A DNA stretch of 32,238 nt from RUG563 sp964423675 (GCA_964423675.1 CAYRFP010000022.1:1-32238); one strand, 5' to 3'; positions 15,092 to 23,577 are shown, counted from the stretch's first letter. Numbers and translations: made by a program. Notes: a model not told the origin generated them from the letters alone.

Positions 15092-16999
15092 TTACTTGAT
15101 TGCCTTGGTATCGATTTCTTCCTGGAGCATGGCAATGGCGTCATCCAGCTTCATGGTGCCGATCACCTCGCCCTTGCGGGTGCGGATATTGACGGTGCCG
15201 TCCTCCACTTCCTTGTCGCCCAGCACGAAGAAGTAAGGAATCTTCATCATCACGGCCTCGCGTACCTTGAAGCCGATCTTCTCGTTGCGCAGGTCGATTT
15301 CCGTGCGAATTCCCTTCTTTTCCAGGGCGGCCTGGACGGCTTTGGCGGCCTCGTCGGCCCGGTCGGTAATGGTGAGTACCTTCACCTGCACCGGCGCCAG
15401 CCACAGCGGATATGCGCCGGCGAACTGCTCGGTAAGGATACCGATGAAGCGCTCAATGGAGCCCAGCAGCACCCGGTGGATCATCACGGGCCGATGCTTT
15501 TCGCCATCTGCGCCCACATAGGTCAGATCAAAGCGCTCGGGCAGGTTCATATCCAGCTGGATGGTTCCGCACTGCCAGGTCCGGCCCAGGCAATCCTCCA
15601 GATGGAAGTCGATCTTGGGGCCGTAGAATGCGCCGTCGCCTTCGTTGATAGTGTATTCTGCCCCCAGTTCATCCAGCGCGCCCTGCAAGCCGTTGGTGGC
15701 CAATTCCCACATTTCATCAGTGCCAATGGAATTTTCTGGACGGGTGGACAATTCTACCTTATAGGGGAAACCGAAGGTTTTGTATACGCCAACAATCAGC
15801 TTATACACGCCCTTGATTTCGTCCTTGATTTGATCGGGGGTCATGAAAATATGGGCGTCATCCTGGGTGAAGCAGCGCACGCGCATCAGCCCGTGCAACG
15901 CGCCGGAAAGCTCATGGCGGTGCACCAGACCAAGTTCACCGCTGCGGATGGGCAGATCACGATAACTCCAGGGCTTGCGCTGATAAACCAGGATGCCGCC
16001 AGGGCAGTTCATGGGCTTGATAGCGAAGTCCTGCTCGTCGATCTTGGTGGTGTACATATTTTCCTTATAATGATCCCAATGGCCAGAGCGCTCCCACAGG
16101 GCACGGTTGAGCATAATGGGCGTTTTGATTTCTTCGTAGCCCGCTTCCCGGTGAATCTGCCGCCAGTAGTCTTCCAGCAGATTGCGCAGGATCATTCCCT
16201 TGGGATAGAAGAAGGGGAAACCGGGACCCTCGTCACGAATGTCGAACAGATCCAGTTCCCGGCCCAGCTTGCGATGATCGCGTTTCTTGGCTTCTTCAAT
16301 ACGCTGGAGATAGGAGTCCAGTTCTTCCTTGCTTGTAAACGCCGTGCCGTAAATGCGCTTGAGCATTTTGTTCTTTTCATTGCCCCGCCAGTAAGCACCA
16401 GCAATAGAAGTCAGCTTAAACGCCTTGATCTTGCCGGTGGACGGCAGATGGGGACCGGCGCACAGATCGGTGAAATCGCCCTGCTTATAGAAGGAGAGGA
16501 TGGCATCTTCGGGTAGATCGTTGATCAACTCGATTTTGTAGGGTTCGCCTTTTTCTTCCATCAGCTTCAGCGCTTCTTCCCGGGGCAACTCAAACCGTTC
16601 CAGCCGCTCGTTTTTCTGGATAATTCGCTTCATTTCTTTTTCCAGCGCAGTCAGGAATTCCGGGGTGAAGGGCTCGTCTACGTCAAAATCGTAATAGAAG
16701 CCGTTGTCGATGGCGGGGCCAATGGCCAGCTTGGCTTCGGGCTTAAGGTGCTTCACTGCCTGAGCCAGCACATGGGAAGCTGTATGCCGCAGCACGCGCT
16801 TAGCTTCGTCATCCTCGAAGGAGAGAATCTCCAGGGCGCAATCATGGTCGATAGGACGCACCAGCTCCGTCAGTTCCCCATCCACGCGGGCGGCGATGGC
16901 CTGTTTTTTTAACTCCTGGCTCAGCTTGCCGGCGATATCCAGGGCGTTCATGCCGGATTCGAATTCATGTTGGCTTCCGTCTTTCAGGGTAATAATCAT
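15092..16999 (-). CDS. thrS: Threonyl-tRNA synthetase
   Basis: A 635-residue class II aminoacyl-tRNA synthetase, normal in length, that charges tRNA-Thr. Domains in order: TGS (about 1-62), the editing N2 domain with the HxxxH-type metal site in TASHVLAQAVKH, the class II core with motif 2 in FAIKPMNCPGG (zinc cysteine) and MRVRCFTQDDAHIF, the RHELSGAL histidine region, motif 3 MIHRVLLGSIERF, then the anticodon-binding domain (LAPVQVKVLTI). ATG 16999 has AGGAGG at a seven-base distance; upstream open frame is the T-box leader, not coding. Expression is controlled by that leader: low charged tRNA-Thr lets transcription read through. Confidence 0.97.
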   Translation of the reverse strand: MIITLKDGSQHEFESGMNALDIAGKLSQELKKQAIAARVDGELTELVRPIDHDCALEILSFEDDEAKRVLRHTASHVLAQAVKHLKPEAKLAIGPAIDNGFYYDFDVDEPFTPEFLTALEKEMKRIIQKNERLERFELPREEALKLMEEKGEPYKIELINDLPEDAILSFYKQGDFTDLCAGPHLPSTGKIKAFKLTSIAGAYWRGNEKNKMLKRIYGTAFTSKEELDSYLQRIEEAKKRDHRKLGRELDLFDIRDEGPGFPFFYPKGMILRNLLEDYWRQIHREAGYEEIKTPIMLNRALWERSGHWDHYKENMYTTKIDEQDFAIKPMNCPGGILVYQRKPWSYRDLPIRSGELGLVHRHELSGALHGLMRVRCFTQDDAHIFMTPDQIKDEIKGVYKLIVGVYKTFGFPYKVELSTRPENSIGTDEMWELATNGLQGALDELGAEYTINEGDGAFYGPKIDFHLEDCLGRTWQCGTIQLDMNLPERFDLTYVGADGEKHRPVMIHRVLLGSIERFIGILTEQFAGAYPLWLAPVQVKVLTITDRADEAAKAVQAALEKKGIRTEIDLRNEKIGFKVREAVMMKIPYFFVLGDKEVEDGTVNIRTRKGEVIGTMKLDDAIAMLQEEIDTKAIK

Positions 17000-17044
17000 A
17001 GATTTTCCTCCTGTCGTATTGGGGCAGGGCCTGCGTTTTCTTAT

Positions 17045-17282
17045 AGAAAAAGCGCCCGTCCCATTCAATAAATGAAGGGACGAGCGCGAAAAGACTTCTT
17101 CGCCCGCGGTTCCACCCTTGTTGCCTGCCAATAGGCAGACCACTTGATGCCGCGCGATAACGAGCGCGATACGCCAGCGGTCGGGAAGCGGTATCTCCAG
17201 GAACTGCCTATGCGCTTTCACCAGCCGCGCACTCTCTGTAGACAGGAATCCGGGAAACATGTCTTCCGTCATTCCGTGGATA
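17045..17282 (-). promoter_or_regulatory. T-box leader of thrS, specifier ACC (Thr)
   Basis: On the minus strand the T-box core AAGGGTGGAACCGCGGG is at 17119-17103. Stem I shows AGAGAG, a GGCTGGTGAAAGC distal loop and a lower helix GGAAG/CTTCC; the codon just before G-CTTCC is ACC (plus positions 17190-17192), a threonine codon, as expected for thrS. The terminator (17051-17088) is a long stem, GCGCTCGTCCC pairing with GGGACGGGCGC, followed by TTTTTCTATAA. Confidence 0.95.
17047..17088 (-). terminator. T-box-controlled terminator upstream of thrS
   Basis: Inverted repeat AGCGCCCGTCCC (17051-17062) with GGGACGAGCGC (17078-17088), one mismatch, T-tract on the minus strand at 17050-17046. Confidence 0.88.
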
Positions 17283-17287
17283 AAGGA

Positions 17288-17317
17288 ATTATACCGCGAA
17301 GGCTGGCAACCTGTCAA
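17288..17317 (-). promoter_or_regulatory. SigA-type promoter of thrS
   Basis: On the minus strand TTGACA (17317-17312) and TATAAT (17293-17288), both consensus, with an 18-base spacer. Transcript start expected near 17281, at the 5' end of the T-box leader. Confidence 0.9.
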
Positions 17318-17379
17318 GCCTGCGCATCAGGATTCCAGGAAAAATTCTTGCAGGAGAATCAGGATATGCTCTTTCCTTT

Positions 17380-18216
17380 TCATTCGCCGTCAATATCCAA
17401 AAACTCTTCCCGCAGTTGCACGCCGAACTCTTTGGCGATGGCGCGAAGATTCTCGTCTTCAATGGTTTGACGAATGCCCTGGCCGCAGGACATGGCCAGC
17501 ACAAAGATTTCCGCCGCCTTTTCGATGGTGTGCATCAAACCGAAGGTAGTATCAAAGTCCGGTCCGGAAGCAAACAGACCGTGATGCGCCCAGACGGCTG
17601 CATCGAATTCCTTCATTTTCTCGCAGGTGGCCAGCGCGATGTCTGCTCCGCCGGGAACCATCCAGGGCACCACGCCTACGCCGCCGGGGAAAACCACCGG
17701 GCACTCCGTGGCACTTTGCCAAAGCGCACGGGAGAAATCCTTGTCTGTCAGCGGCAGCACATAGGTCATGGCGATGATGTGCGCGGGATGCGCATGATAA
17801 ATGACGCGGCACGCGCCGTTGGTGGCCGCCACGCGGACAGAATGATTCATGAAATGGGAGGGGAATTCGCTGGTGGGCCGCCCGCCGTTTACCAGTCCCC
17901 AAACGATGCGGTAGCTATCGCCCGCTTCGTTGATTTCTACCACGCAAAGACTGTCCGCCGGGTCAAGCGCAACATTGCGGAAATACTTGCCGCTGCCGGT
18001 AGAAATAAAATATTCTCCCGCCAGGTTTTTCCCCGTCACGCCCATGGAAACCCAAGGCCGGGGCGTTTCGTCAAAGAAGGGGCGCATCTGGGTGGTTTCT
18101 TCTGCGGTCAGCCGGTAGGTCAGATTGCCGCCGTTGCGTTCATGCCAGCCCTGCAACCAGCCGTCTTCGCACATGCGGATGTAGCGCTTCATAATGGAAA
18201 GATCAGTCATTTGCAT
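17380..18216 (-). CDS. rhaD: Rhamnulose-1-phosphate aldolase
   Basis: A 278-residue class II aldolase (PF00596), close to the usual 274. It cleaves L-rhamnulose 1-phosphate to dihydroxyacetone phosphate and L-lactaldehyde. Zinc and catalytic residues are visible: the SEFPSH glutamate, the two histidines of YHAHPAH and the histidine of WAHHGLF; the N-terminal WHERNGGNLTYRL and FISTGSGKYFRN phosphate-binding segments also match. ATG 18216 follows GGGGAT; an ATG at 18210 is an alternative. It lies five bases after rhaA in the same unit. No clear terminator is seen before the thrS promoter. Confidence 0.95.
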   Translation of the reverse strand: MQMTDLSIMKRYIRMCEDGWLQGWHERNGGNLTYRLTAEETTQMRPFFDETPRPWVSMGVTGKNLAGEYFISTGSGKYFRNVALDPADSLCVVEINEAGDSYRIVWGLVNGGRPTSEFPSHFMNHSVRVAATNGACRVIYHAHPAHIIAMTYVLPLTDKDFSRALWQSATECPVVFPGGVGVVPWMVPGGADIALATCEKMKEFDAAVWAHHGLFASGPDFDTTFGLMHTIEKAAEIFVLAMSCGQGIRQTIEDENLRAIAKEFGVQLREEFLDIDGE

Positions 18217-18221
18217 GTTTT

Positions 18222-19469
18222 TTATCCCCTTTTCAATAATACTTCTTTTTCGTAGGCCAGCACGTCCTGCATCCAGCCATCATCATTGGCGACCTGTTCC
18301 CGGGCACAGAATTCTTCCCAAACCGCGCCCAGAGGCAGCATCTTCAGCGCTTCCTGAAGCGCCATCAGTTCTGTAAACCGTTGCTGGGCCTGCAATTCCT
18401 TCATCTGTTCATGGGGCATCAGCAGGGCGTTGAGCAGCGCCTTTTGCATGTTCCGTGTGCCAATCACCCAGGCAGCCACCCGGTTGATGGATGCATCAAA
18501 ATAATCCAGCCCGATCAGCACACGCCTGGTCGCATTGTTGCGCACGATTTCCACGGCGATTTCCCTGATTTCGTCTTCCAGCCGAACCACGTGATCGCTG
18601 TCCCAACGCATAGGCCGAGTCACATGGAGTGGAACCTTGTCAAAGAAGCAAAGCATGGAAGGGATTTTATCGCTGACCACTTCCGTGGGGTGATAATGGC
18701 CGTTATCCAGCAGATTATAAACACCGGGATGGCGGGTAGCATAGGCCGTATAGAATTCGTTACTGCCAACAGTATAGGCTTCCAGGCCGATGCCGAAAAC
18801 CTTGCTTTCCACGGCATCGACTACGCCGGGAAGCTTTTCTGCGAAGATTTCGTCCAGGCTTTTTTCCAGGCGTTTGCGAGGAGACAGACGATCGGCGGGC
18901 ACGTCCTTGAGCCCATCGGGAATCCAGACATTGCAAAGACAATGTGTGCCCAGTTCTTTGGCAAAATAGGCCGCGATGCGCCGACAGGCGATGCCATGGC
19001 GCACCCAGAAGGCGCGCATTTCTTCATCGGGGGAGGACAGGGTCAGCCCGCCCTTGACCATGGGATGAGAAAAGAAGGTGGGGTTAAAATCCAGGCCCAG
19101 ATGATTCTTTTTGGCAAATTCCACCCAGGGCTGGAAATGCCGGGGCTCCAGCGCGTCCCGATCCACCTTTTCGCCGGGAGCGAAGATGGCATAGCTGGCG
19201 TGCAAATTCAGCCGCTTGGCACCGCCCAGCAGCGAAAGCGCCTTTTCAAAATCGGCCATCAATTCCTGGGGCGTACGGGCTTTGCCGGGATAATTACCGG
19301 TTGCCTGAATGCCGCCGGAAAGAGATTCGTCACTGTCAAAGCCATGCACATCATCGCCCTGCCAGCAATGAATGCTGATGGGAATTTCCTTGAGAGCGGT
19401 CAGTGCTGCTTCTGTATCCAGTCCCAGCTGCGCATAGCGCTTTTTGGCCAGTTCATAGGCTGTCGTCAT
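18222..19469 (-). CDS. rhaA: L-rhamnose isomerase
   Basis: A 415-residue enzyme (family usual about 419) converting L-rhamnose to L-rhamnulose in the cytoplasm, a manganese/zinc-dependent TIM barrel. Diagnostic blocks: IPISIHCWQGDDVHGFD at about 27-43, NLHASYAIF, HLGLDFNPTFFSHPM, YTVGSNEFYTAYA, LLDNGHYHPTEVVSDKI and GLDYFDASINRVAAW. ATG 19469 has GGAGG nine bases upstream. It is the first gene of rhaA-rhaD; the gene expected between them in many genomes, rhamnulokinase rhaB, is missing. An AraC regulator gene lies just upstream on the same strand but ends in its own terminator. Confidence 0.97.
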   Translation of the reverse strand: MTTAYELAKKRYAQLGLDTEAALTALKEIPISIHCWQGDDVHGFDSDESLSGGIQATGNYPGKARTPQELMADFEKALSLLGGAKRLNLHASYAIFAPGEKVDRDALEPRHFQPWVEFAKKNHLGLDFNPTFFSHPMVKGGLTLSSPDEEMRAFWVRHGIACRRIAAYFAKELGTHCLCNVWIPDGLKDVPADRLSPRKRLEKSLDEIFAEKLPGVVDAVESKVFGIGLEAYTVGSNEFYTAYATRHPGVYNLLDNGHYHPTEVVSDKIPSMLCFFDKVPLHVTRPMRWDSDHVVRLEDEIREIAVEIVRNNATRRVLIGLDYFDASINRVAAWVIGTRNMQKALLNALLMPHEQMKELQAQQRFTELMALQEALKMLPLGAVWEEFCAREQVANDDGWMQDVLAYEKEVLLKRG

Positions 19470-19519
19470 TTTCCGTTCCTCCTTATGCGGGAAACATCCG
19501 CGTTTCTTCCTTCGCCTTT

Positions 19520-19525
19520 ATTGTA
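19520..19525 (-). promoter_or_regulatory. Possible rhaA promoter -10 (activator-dependent?)
   Basis: TACAAT on the minus strand lies about 50 bases before rhaA. The -35 region is poor (no TTGACA-like hexamer at 16-18 bases), as expected for a promoter that needs an activator. A near-palindrome GCTTGCAAAGC at 19530-19540 sits where an AraC-type activator might bind. Suggestive only. Confidence 0.4.
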
Positions 19526-19540
19526 CCGCGCTTTGCAAGC

Positions 19541-19577
19541 AAGAGAAAAGGACGTAGCTTGCATTTATCTACGTCCT
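19541..19577 (-). terminator. Intrinsic terminator of the AraC regulator gene
   Basis: AGGACGTAG at 19549-19557 pairs perfectly with CTACGTCCT at 19569-19577; on the minus strand the stem is followed by TTTTCTCTT. It sits immediately downstream of the regulator stop and separates it from rhaA. Confidence 0.82.
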
Positions 19578-19580
19578 GAA

Positions 19581-20543
19581 TTAACCTTTATGCATTTTTC
19601 GATAGGCCAGCGGTGAACAGCCGAATTCCTTTTCGAACAGCCGGTAAAAATGACTAGAATTGGAATAGCCCACTGCACTGCAAATTTCCAGCACGGTTAG
19701 GCTGGTGTTTTCCAACAGATCCCGGGCTTTCTTCAAACGGCGGGCCTGCAGCAGCTCGGTACAGGTTTTTCCAGTTGCTTCCCGCATCAGTTTGCTTACA
19801 TAAGCGGGAGAAACCCCGTGGACTGCGGCAAAATTGGCCAAGGAAAGCGTAGCATAATTTTGATGGATTTCCTGGAGCAGTGAGACTGCCAGAGCGTTTC
19901 CACGATGCAGGGCGGAGAGGGTCATGCGGTTGGCGTTTTGCATTAGATGCAGAAACAACAGCGTCATTTCCGTTTTGTGAATCAGCTGGCTGCCAGCGGG
20001 ATGGGCTAGCAAAGAAAGAAGCATGCTCTCCATCAGGCTTTGAATTTCTGCAACCTGAGAAACCTGGAAATAAAGATACGGAACTTCCTTTTCGCCAGCC
20101 CGGAGTGCATCGATCAGAAAGCGGCCCAGGGTGCTGCCAGAGCCGATCATTTCCAGCGCAAAATCAAAGAAAGCGGGCTGAACGATCAGATTGATCCCCA
20201 CATCCTCCTGCCCGCAGCGGGCGATGGCGTGGGCAGTGTGGCAGTTCAGCATCAGAATTTCTCCTGCGCGCAAAACGATGGTTTCCCCATCCTCCATAGT
20301 ATGCACGGCCTGGCCTTGCAGCATATACATGATCTCAACAAAATCATGGCGATGCGAAGGAAACGCGGCAAAACGCGTATGTGGGCGCAGGGTGATAGCC
20401 TGGCCGGGAGGAAGCATTTTCTGGCTTTGAATCAGAAAGGCGGGGCCGGAGGAATAAGCGTCCCGGTTCAGCGCAGCGCCGTTGAGCAGCGCCTGCTCTT
20501 CTGCGGTCAGGGCGGAAAGCTGGGAAAGCAGCTGCGGGTTCAT
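19581..20543 (-). CDS. AraC family transcriptional regulator (probable rhamnose regulator)
   Basis: A 320-residue regulator: an N-terminal cupin (FPSHRHDFVEIMYMLQG and ILMLNCHTAHAI, about residues 55-125) likely binding the sugar signal, and a C-terminal AraC DNA-binding domain with two helix-turn-helix units (about 215-318: LANFAAVHGVSPAYVSKLM, then TVLEICSAVGYSNSSHFYRLFEKEFGCSP). ATG 20543 has AAGGAGG upstream; longer open frame to 20633 lacks a ribosome site and overlaps the sfsA promoter. Its position next to rhaA-rhaD suggests it activates them with rhamnose as signal; this is context, not proof. Confidence 0.88.
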   Translation of the reverse strand: MNPQLLSQLSALTAEEQALLNGAALNRDAYSSGPAFLIQSQKMLPPGQAITLRPHTRFAAFPSHRHDFVEIMYMLQGQAVHTMEDGETIVLRAGEILMLNCHTAHAIARCGQEDVGINLIVQPAFFDFALEMIGSGSTLGRFLIDALRAGEKEVPYLYFQVSQVAEIQSLMESMLLSLLAHPAGSQLIHKTEMTLLFLHLMQNANRMTLSALHRGNALAVSLLQEIHQNYATLSLANFAAVHGVSPAYVSKLMREATGKTCTELLQARRLKKARDLLENTSLTVLEICSAVGYSNSSHFYRLFEKEFGCSPLAYRKMHKG

Positions 20544-20599
20544 AAGTGCGCCTCCTTCGGGATGAAGCAATAAAAAGATTTTAAAACGGAGGCTGGGCT

Positions 20600-20629
20600 T
20601 TGTCAAGCAGTCAAAAAACGTGGTATATT
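20600..20629 (+). promoter_or_regulatory. Promoter of sfsA
   Basis: TTGTCA at 20600-20605 and TATATT at 20624-20629 with an 18-base spacer, in the divergent gap between the AraC gene and sfsA. Confidence 0.65.
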
Positions 20630-20664
20630 CCATAAGGAAGAATTTATACGGGAGGGAAACGCCT

Positions 20665-21342
20665 GTGGTTTTTTACAACGATGTGATTTCTGGATGTTTT
20701 ATTGCCCGGCCGAATCGTTTTATTGCGCGGGTGAAGACGGAACAGGGCGAAGAAATCTGCCATGTCAAAAACACCGGCCGCTGCCGGGAACTGCTGGTTC
20801 CAGGGGCGAAGGTGGTGCTTGCAGTTTCAAATCATCCGGGGCGCAAGACCCGGTGTGATCTGGTGGCGGTTTATAAAGGGGAGCGACTAATTAACATGGA
20901 CAGCCAGGCCCCCAATCAAGCAGCAGCAGAAGCCCTTCCCTGCCTGATTCCCGGGCTGACGCTGCTGCGCCCCGAAACTCGTTTCGGTGATTCGCGGTTG
21001 GATTTTTACTGGGAAGCGGGGGAACGGCGAGGCTTTGTGGAGGTAAAGGGCGTAACACTGGAAGATGGGGGCAAGGTTCAATTTCCGGATGCGCCCACGG
21101 CGCGGGGTAGCCGCCATCTGGCTGCTTTGGAGGCTTGCAAGGCTGGGGGCTATGAGGCGGCAGTACTGTTTGTTGTGCAGATGGCGGACGTTTCTTCCTT
21201 TTCCCCGAACCGTCGAACGGATCCGGCTTTTGCTGATGCGCTGCGTCATGCGGCGGAAGTGGGTGTAAATATCTGGTGCTATGATTGCCAGGTGACGCCA
21301 CAGGAAATGACGCTGAACCAACCGGTTCTGATTGATTTATGA
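20665..21342 (+). CDS. sfsA: DNA/RNA nuclease SfsA family protein
   Basis: A 225-residue SfsA protein. The N-terminal OB-like part (GCFIARPNRFIARV, CHVKNTGRCRELL at about 8-45) and the C-terminal nuclease-like part (ETRFGDSRLDFYWE, FVEVKGVTLE, FPDAPTARGSRHL, VLFVVQM) with acidic/lysine residues D, E-V-K are all intact. The E. coli protein was first linked to sugar fermentation and binds nucleic acid. I choose GTG 20665, which has GGGAGGG eight bases upstream and follows the promoter at 20600-20629; the upstream in-frame GTG at 20620 overlaps that promoter. Its stop overlaps the stop of the convergent hexapeptide gene by six bases. Confidence 0.93.
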   Translation: MVFYNDVISGCFIARPNRFIARVKTEQGEEICHVKNTGRCRELLVPGAKVVLAVSNHPGRKTRCDLVAVYKGERLINMDSQAPNQAAAEALPCLIPGLTLLRPETRFGDSRLDFYWEAGERRGFVEVKGVTLEDGGKVQFPDAPTARGSRHLAALEACKAGGYEAAVLFVVQMADVSSFSPNRRTDPAFADALRHAAEVGVNIWCYDCQVTPQEMTLNQPVLIDL

Positions 21343-22017
21343 AGATGCGTCTTTGGTATTCCGGCGCTCCACGATTTCTCCTGGACGCTTGAAAATGCAG
21401 TTGGCTGGAACGTAGCCCCGCACGGAGGAAAGCGGGTAAATCTGCGCGTGGGGGGCCAACACCGTGCCAGGGTTCAGCACGGCGTGACAGCCGATTTCGC
21501 AGCTATCGCCGATCATGGCCCCCAGCTTTTTTCGGCCTGTGGGCACTGAACCACAGGGGCTATGGATTACAACGGACGTTTTGTCTCCTTTCACATTGGA
21601 TGTTACCGCCCCGGCGCCCAAATGCACACGGAAGCCTAAAATGGAATCGCCGATATAATTGAAATGCGGTGCCTGCGCGCGATCCATCAGAATGCAGTTT
21701 TTCAGTTCCGTGGAATTGCCGACCACCACGCCCTTTCCCAGAAGAACAGCACCGCGCAGAAATGCGCCGGGCCGAATTTGTGTTTCAGGGCCGATGACGC
21801 AGGGGCCAATAAGCACAGCCGAGGACGCGATGGAAGCGGTTTTGGAAATCCATACATTGGGAGACGGCTGATCGAAATCTGCCGGACTCAGTGTAGCCCC
21901 CAGAGAACATAGAAAATCGCCGATCTCATCCAGTACTTCCCAGGGAAATGGATGCGAACGGAGCAGCGGAGCGGCCAGGGTGTGGGATAGATCGAATAGG
22001 GACTGGGAGGTCAGCAT
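21337..22017 (-). CDS. Left-handed beta-helix acyltransferase, GlmU C-domain-like
   Basis: A 226-residue protein whose middle and end form hexapeptide repeats (IASSAVLIGPCVIGPETQIRPGAFLRGAVLLGKGVVVG), followed by the segment APHFNYIGDSILGF and LGAGAVTSNVKGD, which matches the glucosamine-1-phosphate acetyltransferase half of GlmU. The N-terminal nucleotidyltransferase half of GlmU is absent; about 60 residues of another helical region replace it. ATG 22017 has AAGGAG upstream and overlaps the glmM stop by seven bases, so the pair is coupled. The likely role is acetylation in the UDP-GlcNAc route or a sugar-nucleotide relative of it; whether acetylation of GlcN-1-P is really its reaction is open. 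Confidence 0.78.
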   Translation of the reverse strand: MLTSQSLFDLSHTLAAPLLRSHPFPWEVLDEIGDFLCSLGATLSPADFDQPSPNVWISKTASIASSAVLIGPCVIGPETQIRPGAFLRGAVLLGKGVVVGNSTELKNCILMDRAQAPHFNYIGDSILGFRVHLGAGAVTSNVKGDKTSVVIHSPCGSVPTGRKKLGAMIGDSCEIGCHAVLNPGTVLAPHAQIYPLSSVRGYVPANCIFKRPGEIVERRNTKDASS

Positions 22018-23375
22018 AAGCGGCTCCTTTCGTTTTGCGCTTCCTTTTCTAAAACAGTAGCGATTTGATCCACACATTGGCGGCACAGGGCAGGATCCGC
22101 CGCTTCAGCCATTACGCGAATGACGGGTTCGGTTCCGCTTTTTCGCAACAGCACGCGTCCGTTTCCGCTGAGTAACGCTTCGGCCTGCGCTTGCGCTGCC
22201 TGCACAGCGGGGCTTTGAAGAACGGCGTCCTGGTTTTGCACGCGGACATTTTTAAGCGCCTGGGGATACAATTGAAATGGTTCAGCCAGCTTGGATAAGG
22301 GCTGCTTCTGATCCAGCATGGCCTGCATCAGTTTCATAGCGGTGAGAATACCATCGCCGGTGGTGGCATACTTGGCAAAAATAATATGACCGCTTTCCTC
22401 CCCGCCTATCAGATGGCCGCCTTGACGCATAGCTTCATAAACAAAGCGATCGCCCACCTGGGTCTGCATCCAATGAATTCCTTCCTGTTCCAGCGCTTTA
22501 GAAAGCCCTAAATTGCTCATGACCGTGGAAACCACGGTGTTCGTAGTCAGCTTTTCCCGCTTTTTCATATGCGACCCGTAAATATAGAGAATCATATCGC
22601 CGGTAATAAGTCGTCCTGTTTCATCCACGGCCAGACAGCGATCACCGTCCCCATCAAAGGCAAAGCCTGCGTCCAGCTTTTTTTCTACAACCAGCGCTTG
22701 CAGGCTTTCGGGATGGGTGGAGCCACAATGCAGATTGATATTCGTTCCGTTGGGCTGGCAATGAATTACGTAGGTTTCCGCGCCCAGCGCATCGAATACC
22801 GCCCTGGCGATCATCCAGGTGCTGCCGTTGGCGCAATCCAGCCCCACCTTTATCCCCCGAAAGGAATGGGTGGCCAGGGAGATCAGGTATCCGATATACC
22901 GGTTACGTCCGGCGGCATAATCGATAGCCCGGCCGATGTTGTCGCCAACGGCCAAAGGCAGCGGTGGCGTTTGGCCGTCCAGATAGTGCTCGATCTGTTC
23001 TGTGATATTGTCCGGCATTTTTTCTCCCTGGCGGTTGATTAGTTTAATGCCATTATCCGTGTAAGGATTATGGCTGGCGGAGATCATAACCCCGCAGTCA
23101 AAGCTATCAATTCGGGCAGCATAGGCCACAGTGGGTGTGGTGGTCACATGCAGCAGATAGACGTCTGCTCCGGATGCAGTGATGCCGGCAGCCAGCGCAT
23201 ATTCAAACATATAGCTGCTTTGCCGCGTATCCTTCCCCAGCGCGATTCGTGCTTTGTGATCCTTTCCATAATAATGGCCGATAAACCGGCCAATTTTAAA
23301 CGCATGCTCTGCCGTGAGCGTCTGATTGGCTTCGCCGCGGAAACCATCTGTTCCGAAATACTTTCCTTTGCTCAT
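22011..23375 (-). CDS. glmM: Phosphoglucosamine mutase
   Basis: A 454-residue alpha-D-phosphohexomutase converting glucosamine 6-phosphate to glucosamine 1-phosphate, on the way to UDP-GlcNAc and cell wall. Visible: N-terminal YFGTDGFRGEAN, the phosphoserine loop MISASHNPYTDNGIK (about 98-112), the magnesium loop AFDGDGDRCLAVD (about 240), the sugar-binding GGEESGH (about 325) and the C-terminal phosphate loop RKSGTEPVIRVM. ATG 23375 has GGGAGGG about 13 bases upstream, a little far. It is co-transcribed with the hexapeptide gene downstream. Confidence 0.96.
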   Translation of the reverse strand: MSKGKYFGTDGFRGEANQTLTAEHAFKIGRFIGHYYGKDHKARIALGKDTRQSSYMFEYALAAGITASGADVYLLHVTTTPTVAYAARIDSFDCGVMISASHNPYTDNGIKLINRQGEKMPDNITEQIEHYLDGQTPPLPLAVGDNIGRAIDYAAGRNRYIGYLISLATHSFRGIKVGLDCANGSTWMIARAVFDALGAETYVIHCQPNGTNINLHCGSTHPESLQALVVEKKLDAGFAFDGDGDRCLAVDETGRLITGDMILYIYGSHMKKREKLTTNTVVSTVMSNLGLSKALEQEGIHWMQTQVGDRFVYEAMRQGGHLIGGEESGHIIFAKYATTGDGILTAMKLMQAMLDQKQPLSKLAEPFQLYPQALKNVRVQNQDAVLQSPAVQAAQAQAEALLSGNGRVLLRKSGTEPVIRVMAEAADPALCRQCVDQIATVLEKEAQNERSRLC

Positions 23376-23477
23376 TGCGCGCTCATTCCCTCCCTCAGCT
23401 TTTTCTTATAGTATGCCCGATTATGGGGATGCAAGCGCGGAAAACAAGAATTTTTGTTGGCCCTTCGAACAGCATGG

Positions 23478-23506
23478 TTGACGGGCTGCTCGATCCATGC
23501 TATAAT
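23478..23506 (+). promoter_or_regulatory. SigA-type promoter of the CorC-like gene and its leader
   Basis: TTGACG at 23478-23483 and TATAAT at 23501-23506, 17-base spacer. The transcript should start near 23513, giving a leader of about 170 bases before the CorC start. Confidence 0.85.
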
Positions 23507-23556
23507 AATTGATACTTAACTTTGGAAGGAGTGTGGTCGCCTCGTGGAGGGCGATT

Positions 23557-23577
23557 ATGGTGGTAGTAGCATCATAG
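23557..23577 (+). CDS. Putative leader peptide MVVVAS in the CorC leader
   Basis: ATG 23557 is preceded by GGAGG (23546-23550) with a six-base gap, an ideal ribosome site, and encodes Met-Val-Val-Val-Ala-Ser before TAG. An in-frame GTG at 23533 (with AAGGAG just one or two bases before it) would give a 14-residue version. The valine run and the overlap with two hairpins resemble leader-peptide attenuation, but chance cannot be excluded for so short a frame. Confidence 0.4.
   Translation: MVVVAS

Noticed and set aside
14921..16516. 531-residue plus-strand open frame opposite thrS
   Set aside because: It is the complement of thrS, with no ribosome site and no domain I recognise; a shadow of biased codon use.
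15092..17317. Long N-terminal extension of ThrRS up to 17317
   Set aside because: That DNA is the T-box leader with promoter and terminator; ATG 16999 has a proper ribosome site.
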